A DNA stretch of 64,000 nt, from NCBI GenBank assembly GCA_910579465.1, contig CAJTUB010000004.1:186436-250435 (forward strand), read 5' to 3'. Origin of the DNA: an uncultured Lachnospiraceae bacterium (GTDB taxonomy: Bacteria; Bacillota; Clostridia; Lachnospirales; Lachnospiraceae). The notes below the pieces were generated by a model. That model was not told the DNA's origin and ran no database searches. It saw nothing but the letters and a program-made list of their open reading frames with translations. Position numbers and translations under genes: made by a program. This document shows, piece by piece, positions 1-9,400 of the stretch (position 1 is its first letter; each line of letters begins with the position of its first letter).

Positions 1-18
1 AGTGAAAGAAAAAAGTTG

Positions 19-47
19 TTGACAAGACAGGCATTGTGGTATATTCT
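19..47 (+). promoter_or_regulatory. Promoter of the dapA-dapB transcript
   Basis: A perfect -35 TTGACA (19-24) and a -10 TATTCT (42-47) are 17 bp apart. They sit about 20 bases before the lysine riboswitch aptamer, so the leader RNA would begin just ahead of it. This is seen directly in the sequence; the assignment as a housekeeping sigma-A promoter is inference. Confidence 0.75.
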
Positions 48-65
48 ATGAATATACAATATGGA

Positions 66-325
66 ATTGTGATAGAGGCGCATTGATTATCAGTACACTG
101 CGGGATATGCCAGGACATAGAGGAACGTAGCGGAAAGGATGAAATGCCGAAGTTTGCGGTTACCTGAGAGCCGCATGCTGGGGTCAGGGCGAACAGCTCT
201 GGAACTGTCATCATTGATTTGATGGAGGGCTATCGAAGAACGTACCGCGCAGGTTTTCCGGCGGTGGTACATTTGCTGGAAGAAGCAGACTTCGGGAACC
301 GCCATCAGGCGGTTTTTTTCGTGTA
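66..325 (+). ncRNA. Lysine riboswitch (L-box) with terminator
   Basis: The leader contains the conserved L-box core in order: GATAGAGGCGCA at about 70, AGTACA at 91, GGAAAGGATGAAATGCCGAAG at about 131-151, GCTGGGG at 177 and CTGTCATCATTGA at about 206. It is followed by a GC-rich hairpin and seven Ts (terminator 294-319). The family binds free lysine and, when bound, favours the terminator. The gene after it is dapA, the first committed enzyme of the lysine pathway, as expected for an L-box target. The aptamer is roughly 66-218 and the expression platform runs to 320. The exact antiterminator pairing was not worked out. Confidence 0.93.
294..320 (+). terminator. Riboswitch-controlled intrinsic terminator
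   Basis: The stem AACCGCC/GGCGGTT (299-314) encloses the loop ATCA and runs into a T tract (313-319). This is the off-state element of the lysine riboswitch. The T tract together with the following CGTGTAGC is the perfect reverse complement of a 15-nt segment inside each 78-bp repeat unit downstream (for example 443-457). Confidence 0.85.
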
Positions 326-334
326 GCGGAGTGA

Positions 335-383
335 GCATAAAATTTTGTCCGGGAAGCGTGCTTCCCGGGACAAAATTTTATGC
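335..383 (+). repeat. Long near-perfect inverted repeat (hairpin)
   Basis: Arms of 22 and 23 bases, 335-356 and 361-383, are complementary apart from one bulged base, with a four-base loop CGTG. The right arm runs directly into the first 78-bp direct repeat. It lies between the riboswitch terminator and dapA. It could be a second transcription or RNA-stability element, or the edge of a mobile palindromic element; the sequence does not decide this. Confidence 0.85.
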
Positions 384-885
384 GAGCGAAGCCGCGACCG
401 AGCGGCAGATGCCGCGAGGTGCGGTGCCCTGCGGAGCAGGGAGCTACACGAAAAAAAGGGCGAGCGAAGCCGCGACCGAGCGGCGGATGCCGCGAGGTGC
501 GGTGCCCTGCGGAGCAGGGAGCTACACGAAAAGAAAGGCGAGCGAAGCCGCGACCGAGCGGCAGATGCCGCGAGGTGCGGTGCCCTGCGGAGCAGGGAGC
601 TACACGAAAAAAAGGGCGAGCGAAGCCGCGACCGAGCGGCGGATGCCGCGAGGTGCGGTGCCCTGCGGAGCAGGGAGCTACACGAAAAGAAAGGCGAGCG
701 AAGCCGCGAGGTGCGGTGCCCTGCGGAGCAGGGAGCTACACGAAAAAAAGGGCGAGCGAAGCCGCGACCGAGCGGCGGATGCCGCGAGGTGCGGTGCCCT
801 GCGGAGCAGGGAGCTACACGAAAAGAAAGGCGAGCGAAGCCGCGACCGAGCGGCAGATGCCGCGAGGTGCGGTGCCCTGCGGAGC
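382..885 (+). repeat. Array of 78-bp direct repeats before dapA
   Basis: Seven units start at 382, 460, 538, 616, 694, 752 and 830, each opening with GCGAGCGAAGCCGCG. Five are exactly 78 bp. The unit at 694 is 58 bp because 20 bp between two short GCCGCGA repeats is missing. The last is cut off after 56 bp. Units alternate in two positions (CGGCAGATG or CGGCGGATG; spacer AAAAAAAGGG or AAAAGAAAGG), so the array is built from 156-bp dimers. Each unit holds small inverted repeats such as CCCTGC/GCAGGG. Because 78 is a multiple of three, all forward frames stay open; I treat those readings as non-coding. The array lies in the untranslated leader of dapA. Confidence 0.9.
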
Positions 886-933
886 CGCAACAATTACATG
901 GTATTGTGAGATTAAAAACGGAGGTGCATAAAT

Positions 934-1821
934 ATGGCTGTATTTACAGGTGCAGGTGTTGCGATTGTAACGCCGATGAAAGCAAACGGAGAAGTGAATT
1001 TTGATAAGCTGGGAGAGCTTCTGGAGTTCCAGATTGCAGGCGGAACCGATGCCATTATTATTTGCGGGACGACGGGCGAGGCTTCTACGTTAAGCCACGA
1101 GGAGCATTTAGAGTGTATCCGTTACACCGTTTCCAAGGTGGCGGGACGGATTCCGGTCGTAGCCGGAACCGGCTCCAATTGCACGGAGACTTCCATTTAT
1201 CTGTCTGTGGAGGCGGAGAAGGCGGGAGCAGATGCGCTTCTTTTAGTGACGCCTTACTACAATAAGGCAACCCAGAAGGGCTTGATTGCCCATTTTACTA
1301 ATACGGCAAAGGCGGTCAATATTCCGGCTATTTTATACAATGTGCCAAGCCGTACCGGCTGTACGATTTTGCCGGAGACGGCGGCTGCCCTTGTAAAAGA
1401 GGTGGACAATATTGTCGGGATTAAGGATGCGACAGGCAATATTAGCCAGACGATGCAGACGATGTGTCTGTGTCAGGGGGATATCGACCTGTATTCCGGC
1501 AACGACGACCAGATCGTACCGGTGCTGTCTGCGGGCGGTAAGGGCGTTATTTCGGTGCTTTCCAATGTGGCGCCGAAGGAAACCCATGAGATCTGTGCTA
1601 AGTTTTTTGCAGGTGATGTAAAGGGAAGCCTTGCGCTTCAGTTAGAGTATCTTCCGCTGGTAAATCAGCTCTTTTGCGAAGTAAACCCGATTCCGGTTAA
1701 GGCAGCCCTGAACCTTATGGGAATGGAGGTCGGACCGCTCCGCCTGCCGCTTACGGAAATGGAAGAAGCACACAGGGAAAAGCTGGCTGCGGAGATGAAG
1801 AAGTTAGGACTGATAGAATAG
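934..1821 (+). CDS. dapA: 4-hydroxy-tetrahydrodipicolinate synthase
   Basis: Condenses pyruvate with aspartate semialdehyde in the cytoplasm, the first committed step of lysine and diaminopimelate synthesis. The 295-residue length is normal for this TIM-barrel family. Visible are the GTTGE substrate loop (residues 45-49), the catalytic Tyr in YNVPSRTG (Tyr135) and the Schiff-base lysine in GIKDATG (Lys164). The ATG is preceded by GGAGGTG. It is followed after 88 bp by dapB and preceded by a lysine riboswitch, so both genes should be repressed by lysine. The unusual point is the 0.5-kb repeat array between the riboswitch and the start codon. Confidence 0.97.
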   Translation: MAVFTGAGVAIVTPMKANGEVNFDKLGELLEFQIAGGTDAIIICGTTGEASTLSHEEHLECIRYTVSKVAGRIPVVAGTGSNCTETSIYLSVEAEKAGADALLLVTPYYNKATQKGLIAHFTNTAKAVNIPAILYNVPSRTGCTILPETAAALVKEVDNIVGIKDATGNISQTMQTMCLCQGDIDLYSGNDDQIVPVLSAGGKGVISVLSNVAPKETHEICAKFFAGDVKGSLALQLEYLPLVNQLFCEVNPIPVKAALNLMGMEVGPLRLPLTEMEEAHREKLAAEMKKLGLIE

Positions 1822-1909
1822 TAAGGCAGTACACGGGCAGTGCCCCGGAAAGAGGATTTAATACGGTTTGAGGGCAGCGGAGGGAACAAGTACGAACAGG
1901 AGGAACAGG

Positions 1910-2665
1910 ATGATACGCATAATTATGTGCGGCTGTAACGGGAAGATGGGACGCGTCATTTCCGAACTGGCAGCCGAAGACACACAGACTAAAATTGTGG
2001 CAGGAATTGATTTTAATACGGAGAAGCACTATGATTATCCTGTGTTTGCAGCACCGGCAGAGTGTACGGTGGAAGGGGACGTTATGATTGATTTCAGCTC
2101 TCCGCAGAAGCTCACCGAGCGTCTTGCGATGGCGATTGACAGGAAAATGCCGATTGTGCTTTGTACGACCGGGCTTTCCGAGGAGCAGTTTGCCCAGGTA
2201 ACGGAGGCATCGAAGCGGGTTGCCATTCTCCGCTCTGCCAACATGTCGCTTGGAATCAACACAATACTCAAGCTGGCAGCCGCTGCGGCAAAGGTATTTT
2301 CAGAGGCAAACTTTGATATTGAAATCGTAGAGCGGCATCATAACCGTAAGGTGGATGCTCCGTCCGGAACCGCGCTTGCTATCGCGGATGCCATGAATGA
2401 GGTATTGCATCAGGAGTACGCGTATAAGTACGACCGTTCCGGGGAGCGCAAGCCGCGTGAGAAAAAGGAAATCGGCATTTCCGCGGTGCGCGGCGGTACG
2501 ATTGTCGGAGAGCATGAAGTGATTTTCGCCGGTACGGACGAGGTAATCGAAATCAGGCATACCGCATATTCAAAAGCAATCTTTGGAAACGGGGCGCTGC
2601 AGGCAGCAAAGTTTCTGGCAGGAAAGCCTGCCGGGCTGTACCAGATGAGCGATGTTATCGGATGA
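1910..2665 (+). CDS. dapB: 4-hydroxy-tetrahydrodipicolinate reductase
   Basis: NAD(P)H-dependent second step of the diaminopimelate pathway, using the DapA product. I start at ATG 1910, eight bases after an AGGAGG (1898-1903), rather than at an upstream in-frame codon; this gives 251 residues, normal for the family. The N-terminal Rossmann motif GCNGKMGR and the catalytic region ERHHNRKVDAPSGTA are present, as are the C-terminal IRH and F-G-AL motifs. It is co-transcribed with dapA and hence under the same riboswitch. Confidence 0.97.
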   Translation: MIRIIMCGCNGKMGRVISELAAEDTQTKIVAGIDFNTEKHYDYPVFAAPAECTVEGDVMIDFSSPQKLTERLAMAIDRKMPIVLCTTGLSEEQFAQVTEASKRVAILRSANMSLGINTILKLAAAAAKVFSEANFDIEIVERHHNRKVDAPSGTALAIADAMNEVLHQEYAYKYDRSGERKPREKKEIGISAVRGGTIVGEHEVIFAGTDEVIEIRHTAYSKAIFGNGALQAAKFLAGKPAGLYQMSDVIG

Positions 2666-2733
2666 TTCAAGGGAAGCAATTACGGTACAGGGGCAAAATC
2701 AGGTATCGGCAGATAAACTACTGGCAGATGAAA

Positions 2734-2770
2734 CGGGGTTGCCGCCTTTCGGGCGGCAGCCCTGTTGTTT
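2734..2770 (+). terminator. Likely terminator of dapA-dapB
   Basis: The GC-rich stem GGGTTGCCGCC/GGGCGGCAGCCC (one G-T pair) with a short TTTC loop is followed by a modest T-rich run. It lies about 70 bp after the dapB stop. The rest of 2666-2958 holds a second hairpin at 2860-2889 and no gene. Confidence 0.65.
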
Positions 2771-2859
2771 ATATCAGATGATTTCCGCTAAATGCAGAAC
2801 AAATGAAAAGTTTTGCGGTTTATAACCGCAATTGTATTGATTTAATATGGAAAAATAAG

Positions 2860-2889
2860 AAAAAGGCATAGCCGGAGCTATGCCTTTTT
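2860..2889 (-). terminator. Symmetric terminator between convergent genes
   Basis: A 13-bp perfect stem AAAAAGGCATAGC/GCTATGCCTTTTT with loop CGGA carries A and T tracts on both sides, so it can work in either direction. It lies 70 bp past the stop of the minus-strand Ig-like gene and after dapB, and probably ends both transcripts. Confidence 0.85.
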
Positions 2890-2958
2890 CTGTCGTCATG
2901 CATAATGTTTTCCTGGATGGAACCCTTCTGCATGACGGTGTCAGCTTGTGCGAAAGAT

Positions 2959-3684
2959 TTATTGTGCCACATCGGCACCCGTATTCTCGGAGGTATTATC
3001 ACCGTTTGCAATGTCTTCGTTCAATCTGATCAGAAAATCCGCAAATGAGATATCCGGTTCAAACGTAGCTTCTGCAGCCGCGTCGCCCTCGGACGTCACG
3101 GTAATACAGCAGGTACTGTACTGACCGCTGCCAATCTGCGCAAATATGTATGCGGTACCTTCCGACTTTGCCGTCACTACTCCGCCGGCACTGACGGAAG
3201 CAACCTCCGACGAGGAACTGAAAAACTTAGGGAGTTCCACCGTGTTAATCGGGTAAATTAACCAGTACATCGTGGCACGCTGACCAACGACCATGCTGGC
3301 CTCTTCAGACGACAGACGGACATAGATTGCCGGAGGACCGACTGTGATTTTGCACTGCAATTTCACAGGGGCAGCAGCAGAATCCTTAACGGTAGCAGTA
3401 ATCACTGCCGTACCGACGGAAAGTGCAGTAACGACCCCGTTCTCGTCCACGGAAGCAACCTTTGCATCATCGGAAGAAAAGGTAACCGTTTGCGTTTCTG
3501 TCAGATTATAAACTTTAAGGGCATAGTCCTTACCTTTTACAATGGACTTAGTCTTTACGTTCAGCTTCGGTTCCAGTGTACTATTTGCATATGCGGTAGC
3601 CGGATTTGCAAACAATGGAAAGAGGCAGATACAAAGTAAAAAGACAAGGGTAATGATACCTTTGAACAAACTTTTTTGTTTCAT
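2959..3684 (-). CDS. Secreted protein with two Big_2 Ig-like domains
   Basis: A 241-residue protein with a signal peptide (hydrophobic stretch about residues 8-32, cleavage near AYA-NS). Two bacterial Ig-like group 2 domains follow, about 45-115 and 125-200, each with the typical VASVD/S-GVVTA-S-GTA-I pattern. The C-terminal tail is acidic and Ser/Asn-rich, without an LPXTG motif or membrane anchor. I start at ATG 3684, ten bases after GGAGG, instead of the upstream in-frame TTG. Such domains usually occur in surface or adhesive proteins; here they make up the whole protein. Specific role unknown. Confidence 0.8.
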   Translation of the reverse strand: MKQKSLFKGIITLVFLLCICLFPLFANPATAYANSTLEPKLNVKTKSIVKGKDYALKVYNLTETQTVTFSSDDAKVASVDENGVVTALSVGTAVITATVKDSAAAPVKLQCKITVGPPAIYVRLSSEEASMVVGQRATMYWLIYPINTVELPKFFSSSSEVASVSAGGVVTAKSEGTAYIFAQIGSGQYSTCCITVTSEGDAAAEATFEPDISFADFLIRLNEDIANGDNTSENTGADVAQ

Positions 3685-3822
3685 GGTACTGTCCTCCAAT
3701 AAGTTACTACAGAAATCCTTGCGTCACATCCTGTGTCTTATTCTAACACCACTTTTTGTCAGAATGATGTCAGATATTAAGAAATTTATAAGATTTTACC
3801 GGGAGATTCTTTAAAATCCTTC

Positions 3823-3851
3823 TTGTGAAACAGGGCGAAAAAAAGTATAAT
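3823..3851 (+). promoter_or_regulatory. Promoter of the first two-component operon
   Basis: TTGTGA (3823-3828), a 17-bp spacer and a perfect TATAAT (3846-3851) lie 78 bp before the response regulator start. Confidence 0.65.
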
Positions 3852-3928
3852 AAAAGTATACGTTCCGTTGTCAATGGAACATAGAGCCAAAGCAGTACAA
3901 ACGGTTTCGGAAGTGAGGAGGCAGGTGG

Positions 3929-4630
3929 ATGCAGTACATTTTGATTGCGGATGATAATGCAGATATTACGGATGTATTGGCAGCATATGTAAAAAAAGAA
4001 GGCTACGAGCCTGTGATTGCAGCAGATGGGGAAGAGGCACTCAGGCTGTTCCGGCAGTATGAGCCTGTAGCCGTTTTGCTGGATGTGATGATGCCGAAGG
4101 AGGACGGGTACGAGGTCTGCCGGAAAATCCGTGCGGCTTCGGATGCGCCGGTGATTCTGATTACGGCAAGAGGAGAGGATTTTGAGCGTGTGATGGGACT
4201 TGATATCGGTGCGGACGACTATATCGTGAAGCCTTTTTCCCCGAATGAGGTCATGGCAAGGCTACGCGCGGTGCTGCGCCGGATTTCGCGTACGGATCGT
4301 GAGAAAAACGAAAATAATATCTTAAAGGTAGGAAATCTGGAAATCAATCTGGAGGAGTATACCCTGTATATCGGCGGGCAGAAGATTGCCCTTACAAAGA
4401 AGGAAATCGAGACGATGTGGACGCTTGCAAGCAACCCGAAAAAGGTGTTTACAAGGGATAACCTCTTAGACAGTCTGTGGGGCTATGATTATATCGGCGA
4501 TACGAGAACCGTGGATTCCCATGTAAAGCGCCTGCGTGCAAAGTTAGACAAGGCGGAGCACAAGGGCTGGGATATTGCAACCGTCTGGGGCGTCGGTTAT
4601 AAGTTCGAGGTGACGGACGAGAAAGAATAA
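3929..4630 (+). CDS. OmpR/PhoB-family response regulator
   Basis: A 233-residue DNA-binding regulator. The receiver domain (1-120) has the acidic pocket DD (8-9), phospho-acceptor Asp52 in LLDVMMP and the conserved Lys101 in IVKPF. The C-terminal winged helix (130-228) ends in the typical VDSHVKRLRAKL and WGVGYKF motifs. Start ATG 3929 follows GAGGAGG. The kinase gene begins 43 bp downstream and is its presumed partner. Target genes are unknown; the adjacent von Willebrand A unit has its own promoter and is a candidate. Confidence 0.95.
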   Translation: MQYILIADDNADITDVLAAYVKKEGYEPVIAADGEEALRLFRQYEPVAVLLDVMMPKEDGYEVCRKIRAASDAPVILITARGEDFERVMGLDIGADDYIVKPFSPNEVMARLRAVLRRISRTDREKNENNILKVGNLEINLEEYTLYIGGQKIALTKKEIETMWTLASNPKKVFTRDNLLDSLWGYDYIGDTRTVDSHVKRLRAKLDKAEHKGWDIATVWGVGYKFEVTDEKE

Positions 4631-4673
4631 GGAAAGCACGGCAGAAGTATGGCTGCATGACGAGGAAGTGTGG

Positions 4674-6158
4674 ATGAAGAAACAGGGAAAAGACAGAAAA
4701 TTTTATAACCGGCTGTTTGTAAAGACCTGCTGCGGCTTTGCGGTACTGCTTCTTTTGTTTGCTGTGATTCTGGGCGCCGTTTATATGCGTCTCTACAAGG
4801 AGACGACGATGGAGGGACACCGGGAGCAGATGCGCGTCAAGGCGGAAAGTGTGGCAAAGCGGTGCTCCAATTACTTTTTAAACGGGGATGCAAGAGGTTG
4901 GCACGAGTATCTGATTCTGTTCGGTGAAATTGAGAAAACAGAGGTATGGGTGATTTCAAATGAGAATGCAGCACATCCCCTGCCGACATCGTTTGCCCTT
5001 GATCTGCAGTCTTTTGCGTCGTTGGAGTCTTTCCAGCAAAGCTATATGGATATTGTGAACAATGTATTTTACAATATACCGATGGCACGGACCAGCTTTA
5101 GTGCGGCGCATCAGGTCAGCATCGTAACAATCGGCATGCCGGTACAGGGAATCAATAACGAGGTGGCTGGCTGTATTTTGATGAATGCCCTGGTAGAAAC
5201 CCAGAAGGAAGTCGTGGACAGCAGCTGGCATCTGATTTTTATCAGCGGAGCGATTGCGCTTGCCGTGGCGTTTCTGACTACGCTGCTCTATGTGCGTACA
5301 TTGTCCAATCCTATCCTGAAAATACGCCATACTGCTCTTGAGCTGGCAGACGGAAACTATGAGGTGACAACCGAGGTAAAGAGGCGCGATGAAATCGGCG
5401 ATTTGGCAATTACGATAGATTTTCTTTCCGTAAAGCTGAAGGAAAATGAAATCGAGCGCAGAAACCTTGACCAGATGCGGTTTGACTTTTTTGCAAATGT
5501 CTCCCATGAGCTGCGGACACCGATTACGGTTGTGCGCGCCTATACGGAGAGCCTGGTGGACGGCGTTGTAACCGACCCGGAAAAAATACAGCATTATTAT
5601 CAGAGAATGTTAGGAGAGTGCCAGGGAATGGAGCGCCTGGTGGGAGACCTCCTGCTACTTTCCAAGATGCAGAATCCGGATTTTACGGTGGAGAAGGAGC
5701 CGGTCAATCTGGTACAGATTTTCGAGGATTTAAAGAAGCGCACCTGGGCAATCGGCAAGGAAAAGAACATTACGGCGGATGTATATACAGAGCTTCCGGT
5801 CGTGATGATGCTCGGTGACTATGACCGGCTGCGCCAGATGTTTTTGGTAATCCTTGACAATGCAGTGAAGTTTTCCCCGGAAAATTCGGTGGTACACATC
5901 CGTGTAACCTGCGAGGAACAGATTCTTGTTTCCATCCGTGACGAGGGAATTGGTATCAGCGAGGAGGACCAGAAGTATATTTTTGAAAAGTTTTATAAGT
6001 CGAGACTGCGGCAGAATGCAAAGGGCTCCGGTCTCGGGCTTGCAATAGCAAAGCAGATTGCGATAAAGCATGGCGGTACGATTGAGCTGAAAAGCGAGGT
6101 AGGAAAGGGTACGGAAATTCTGTTTACATTCCCGGAGATGCAGGAGCCGGAGGCGTAA
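4674..6158 (+). CDS. Membrane sensor histidine kinase
   Basis: Partner kinase of the upstream regulator, 494 residues from ATG 4674 (GAGGA seven bases before). One membrane helix near residues 20-40, an extracytoplasmic sensor region of about 130 residues, a second helix near 185-205, and a HAMP linker (SNPILKIRHTALELADGNYEV). The dimerisation and phosphotransfer helix follows with SHELRTP (His278), then the ATPase with N box DNAVKFS, DEGIGI and GSGLGLAI. All catalytic motifs are intact. The signal is unknown; the sensor region shows no recognisable ligand domain. Confidence 0.94.
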   Translation: MKKQGKDRKFYNRLFVKTCCGFAVLLLLFAVILGAVYMRLYKETTMEGHREQMRVKAESVAKRCSNYFLNGDARGWHEYLILFGEIEKTEVWVISNENAAHPLPTSFALDLQSFASLESFQQSYMDIVNNVFYNIPMARTSFSAAHQVSIVTIGMPVQGINNEVAGCILMNALVETQKEVVDSSWHLIFISGAIALAVAFLTTLLYVRTLSNPILKIRHTALELADGNYEVTTEVKRRDEIGDLAITIDFLSVKLKENEIERRNLDQMRFDFFANVSHELRTPITVVRAYTESLVDGVVTDPEKIQHYYQRMLGECQGMERLVGDLLLLSKMQNPDFTVEKEPVNLVQIFEDLKKRTWAIGKEKNITADVYTELPVVMMLGDYDRLRQMFLVILDNAVKFSPENSVVHIRVTCEEQILVSIRDEGIGISEEDQKYIFEKFYKSRLRQNAKGSGLGLAIAKQIAIKHGGTIELKSEVGKGTEILFTFPEMQEPEA

Positions 6159-6240
6159 GCCTATACAGACATCAGATAGCCCGCAGGCTCCCGGAACTCT
6201 AAGGTGGCATACGAAATGCAGAACGCAAGGGAAAAGGGTA

Positions 6241-6269
6241 TTTACATTTGCGACGGAATATGTCATAAT
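6241..6269 (+). promoter_or_regulatory. Candidate promoter of the vWA operon
   Basis: TTTACA (6241-6246), a 17-bp spacer and CATAAT (6264-6269) lie in the 284-bp gap between the histidine kinase and the vWA gene. No terminator or riboswitch was recognised in the remaining gap, which carries a leader of about 165 bases. Confidence 0.5.
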
Positions 6270-6442
6270 ATGTCTGATAGGTGTACCGCCGTTTAGCGTC
6301 GTACATTCTTTCTTGCGGATTGAGCTTGTGCTTTTCTCAAAGAACCGTCTTTTATTCTATGCAGAGCCTGCAGTTTTTCCAAAATTGAAACCATGGCCGG
6401 GAGGGGAGTCCGCACCGGCAGTACACAGGAGGACAAAGGAGA

Positions 6443-9400
6443 ATGAATATTTTTATGCAGTTCGGGGCAGGGTTATTGGCAGCTACAGTAATTGTGTGGG
6501 CTTACCTTATCTTAAGGAAAGGAAAGCCGAAATGGGGATTCGTGTATGCCGGGATTCTGACGGCAGCCTGCGCGGTAGTATTGGTATGCGGCCTTATCCG
6601 GAAGACACCGGAGAAGGCAGGGGCGCCTGTACCGCTTTCCAAAGAGGAGTGGATTTCATTTGCGTACTCGTTTGTGGAAATCGGAGCCTACGAGGAAGCG
6701 TCCGACATGATAGGGGATTACAGCACCCGGTATGGGTACGATGAGGAGTGCAGCCTTCTTGCTGCCAGAATTTATGCCCTGCAGGGGGACTGCAAGGCGG
6801 CAGACGGGATTTACCGGCGTCTTTTGCAGTCGGAGGCTGCGTCCCTGATAGAGCAGGAGTATGCCTGTGTCAGCCAGAAGAGCAGTGACAGTACGGCTGC
6901 ATCTGCGATGATACGTTACCTTGAAAAGAACGGAAAGAATCCGGCGGAGTACGGGTATGCGCCGGGAGCAGGAGAGAAGCCGGGAATCACACAGGAAACG
7001 ATTACTGAGGCGGTGCTTGCGGCAGTGAAGGAAGGGTACCGGACAAAGGATTTTGAAAAGACGGCACAGTATGTCAGACAGGCAGAAGCGCTTTATGATA
7101 AGTATGCCGCAGAGGGAACAGACTACCTTGACGAAGAGGAAATCAGGGAAATCAAGGATGTACGGAAAAACCTGAAAAAGCTGAAGGAAAAGGGCGACGG
7201 GGCAGCTCTGACAGACTGCGTCAGGGAAGCGCTGCTTTACATGAACCTTTTACTGAAGGATTACAAGGCAGTGGCAGAAAGCATAGACGATAATGCAACT
7301 TATAAGGAGCTTGTGCTTGCGGCGGAGCTTTATATGGAAGGTGCAGTGAAGGATAAGGATTTTTCCGAAGCTTACACGGCAGCCTATGGGAAGGATGCGG
7401 ATGCGGCAGGCGAGAAGTTAAAGGAAATTTATGCAGCCCAAAAGGCAGATATGGAAAAAGAGGAGGCAGAGGAGCTGGGGCTTTTGGTAAAGTTCTGGAA
7501 AACGGGTTTAAAGTATCCGGCGCTTGCCAAAATGAAGAACAGTCTGTCCGAAGGGATGAAGAACGGCCGGGCAGGGAGAGATGCATCCAAGGTGTATCTG
7601 GCACTTGCAAAGATGGAGCATTATTTTGAGAACGAAAAAAGCCGTACCAGCAACCTTACGGAAGCGGTAAATTCCGGTTATGCATGTTGGGATGAGGAGT
7701 ACAGCAGCGCAATGAATCAGATCTACGGGGTAATCCATGACAGTGAGAGTGCCGGGGATATCATAAATGTTCCGGACTATGTGGAGAAGGTTTTGGACCG
7801 GGCAATGCCGGTAGAGGTGTATGAGCTGCTTCCATCAGCCGAAGAGGAGGGGTTAAGCCTCTATGCATTGGAGGACGTGTTCCAGGATGGCACCGGGGAT
7901 GTGCAGGAGCAGCCGGAAGAGAAGCCGGAAAAGGAAGGCGAAAGTGAGAAAGAGTTCCAGCAGGCGTTTGCGGAATATGTCAGTGAGGTAAAGAGCAGTA
8001 TTACCATCGGACACATTGATACCGGGGAGTTTGAGACGGTAAAGGCAAGTCTGGTGATTTCAAGTGATTATGCGGATAACAGCAAGAAGCTGAAAGAGAT
8101 TCTTTCGGTATATGACTGCGGGCTGGAGATTACGGACTTTACTGTTGAAAAGGTAACCTATGACAGTGTGCGCACTTATCTGGTATGCGATGTTTCCGGC
8201 AGCATGGCAGGAAGCATCCAGAACCTGCGCGAAGCCGTGATAAAGTACATAAACGGGCGGGGAGCAAATGAGCAGATTGCGATATGCAGCTTCAGTTACG
8301 GCATCGAGGGAACTGTGCCGTTCGGTTCAGAGGACAATGCGTTGACAGAGTTCGCAAACCGAATGTATGCTTTTGGAGGAACCTCAATATACCCTACATT
8401 AAAGAGTGTGCTGGAAAGCTTCGATCCGGAGTATGGCAGCAACAATATTATTATCCTGATGACCGACGGTGAGGACGGGTATATGGCATCGTATGAGACA
8501 ATCAGGACAGAGCTTGCACAGCTTGCCAGTGAGAGAAATGCTACTGTTTATACACTTGGACTCGGGCAGGTGGATACTTCATACCTGAGTGCGATTGCGG
8601 GAAGCTGTAAAGGGAAATTCGTTTATGTTTCAGATAGTACAAGTCTGGATACGTTTTACCAGCTGCTGCACAGCCAGGTGGATAACCAGTACATCCTGAC
8701 ATACAAGGCAGCCGATACGCTGACAGGAACAGACCGGATGTTAGAAGTAAAGCTGCGCGACGGGAATGTTTCCGATCGAAAAACCTACTCCATTCTGGAT
8801 GATGTACCGGATGGAGCAGAAGACGGCCAGGGACCTGCAGTCAACCGGATGTTTTTGCGGGGACTGGGCGTGCGCAGTATTACCAAAGGGAATCAGGCGG
8901 TAAAGAACACCCTGCTCGGCTCCGGCTTTACCCCGGAGGGTCATGCAGTCCTGAGACTGCTGGGAGACAGGAAGTACACCATGGAGCTGACCTATGTAAA
9001 TGAGGGCTGCTATGAGTTTATGGTTCCGGCGGAGACTGCTGCCGGGGTCTATGACGTTGAGGTTACGATTGGCGGAAAAAAGGCCGTGATTAAGAGCGGT
9101 CTGAGTATAGTAGACCCGGAAAAAATCATGGAGGTTGCCTTTGGACCATATGTATTTACAGCGTCACAGTGTACTAAAAATGGGAAGGAAAGTATAAAAC
9201 TGGGCGGGAATGTTGTATTGAACGGCTGGCTGAACTTCAAAGGTGATTTGGAGCTGAAAGGGGATTTAGAGAACGATACCACAATCCGTGTGACGGATTC
9301 TACAGGCTCGTATGTCATGTTTGATGCAGAAAGCGCGGTAGGGCTCGGCAGGTATTTTGCCGAAAACGGAGTCGTGCTGGATATTCCGGCATTAAATGAA

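Noticed and set aside
382..885. CRISPR array
   Set aside because: The units are contiguous direct repeats with no unique spacers and no cas genes nearby.
331..1004. Three long plus-strand frames and one minus-strand frame over the repeat array
   Set aside because: They exist because the 78-bp unit is a multiple of three and lacks stops; products are pure repeats with no ribosome binding site, and one runs into dapA.
4449..5594. Long minus-strand frames opposite the histidine kinase
   Set aside because: Shadows of the coding strand: no ribosome binding sites, no domain matches and the plus-strand protein is fully conserved in motifs.
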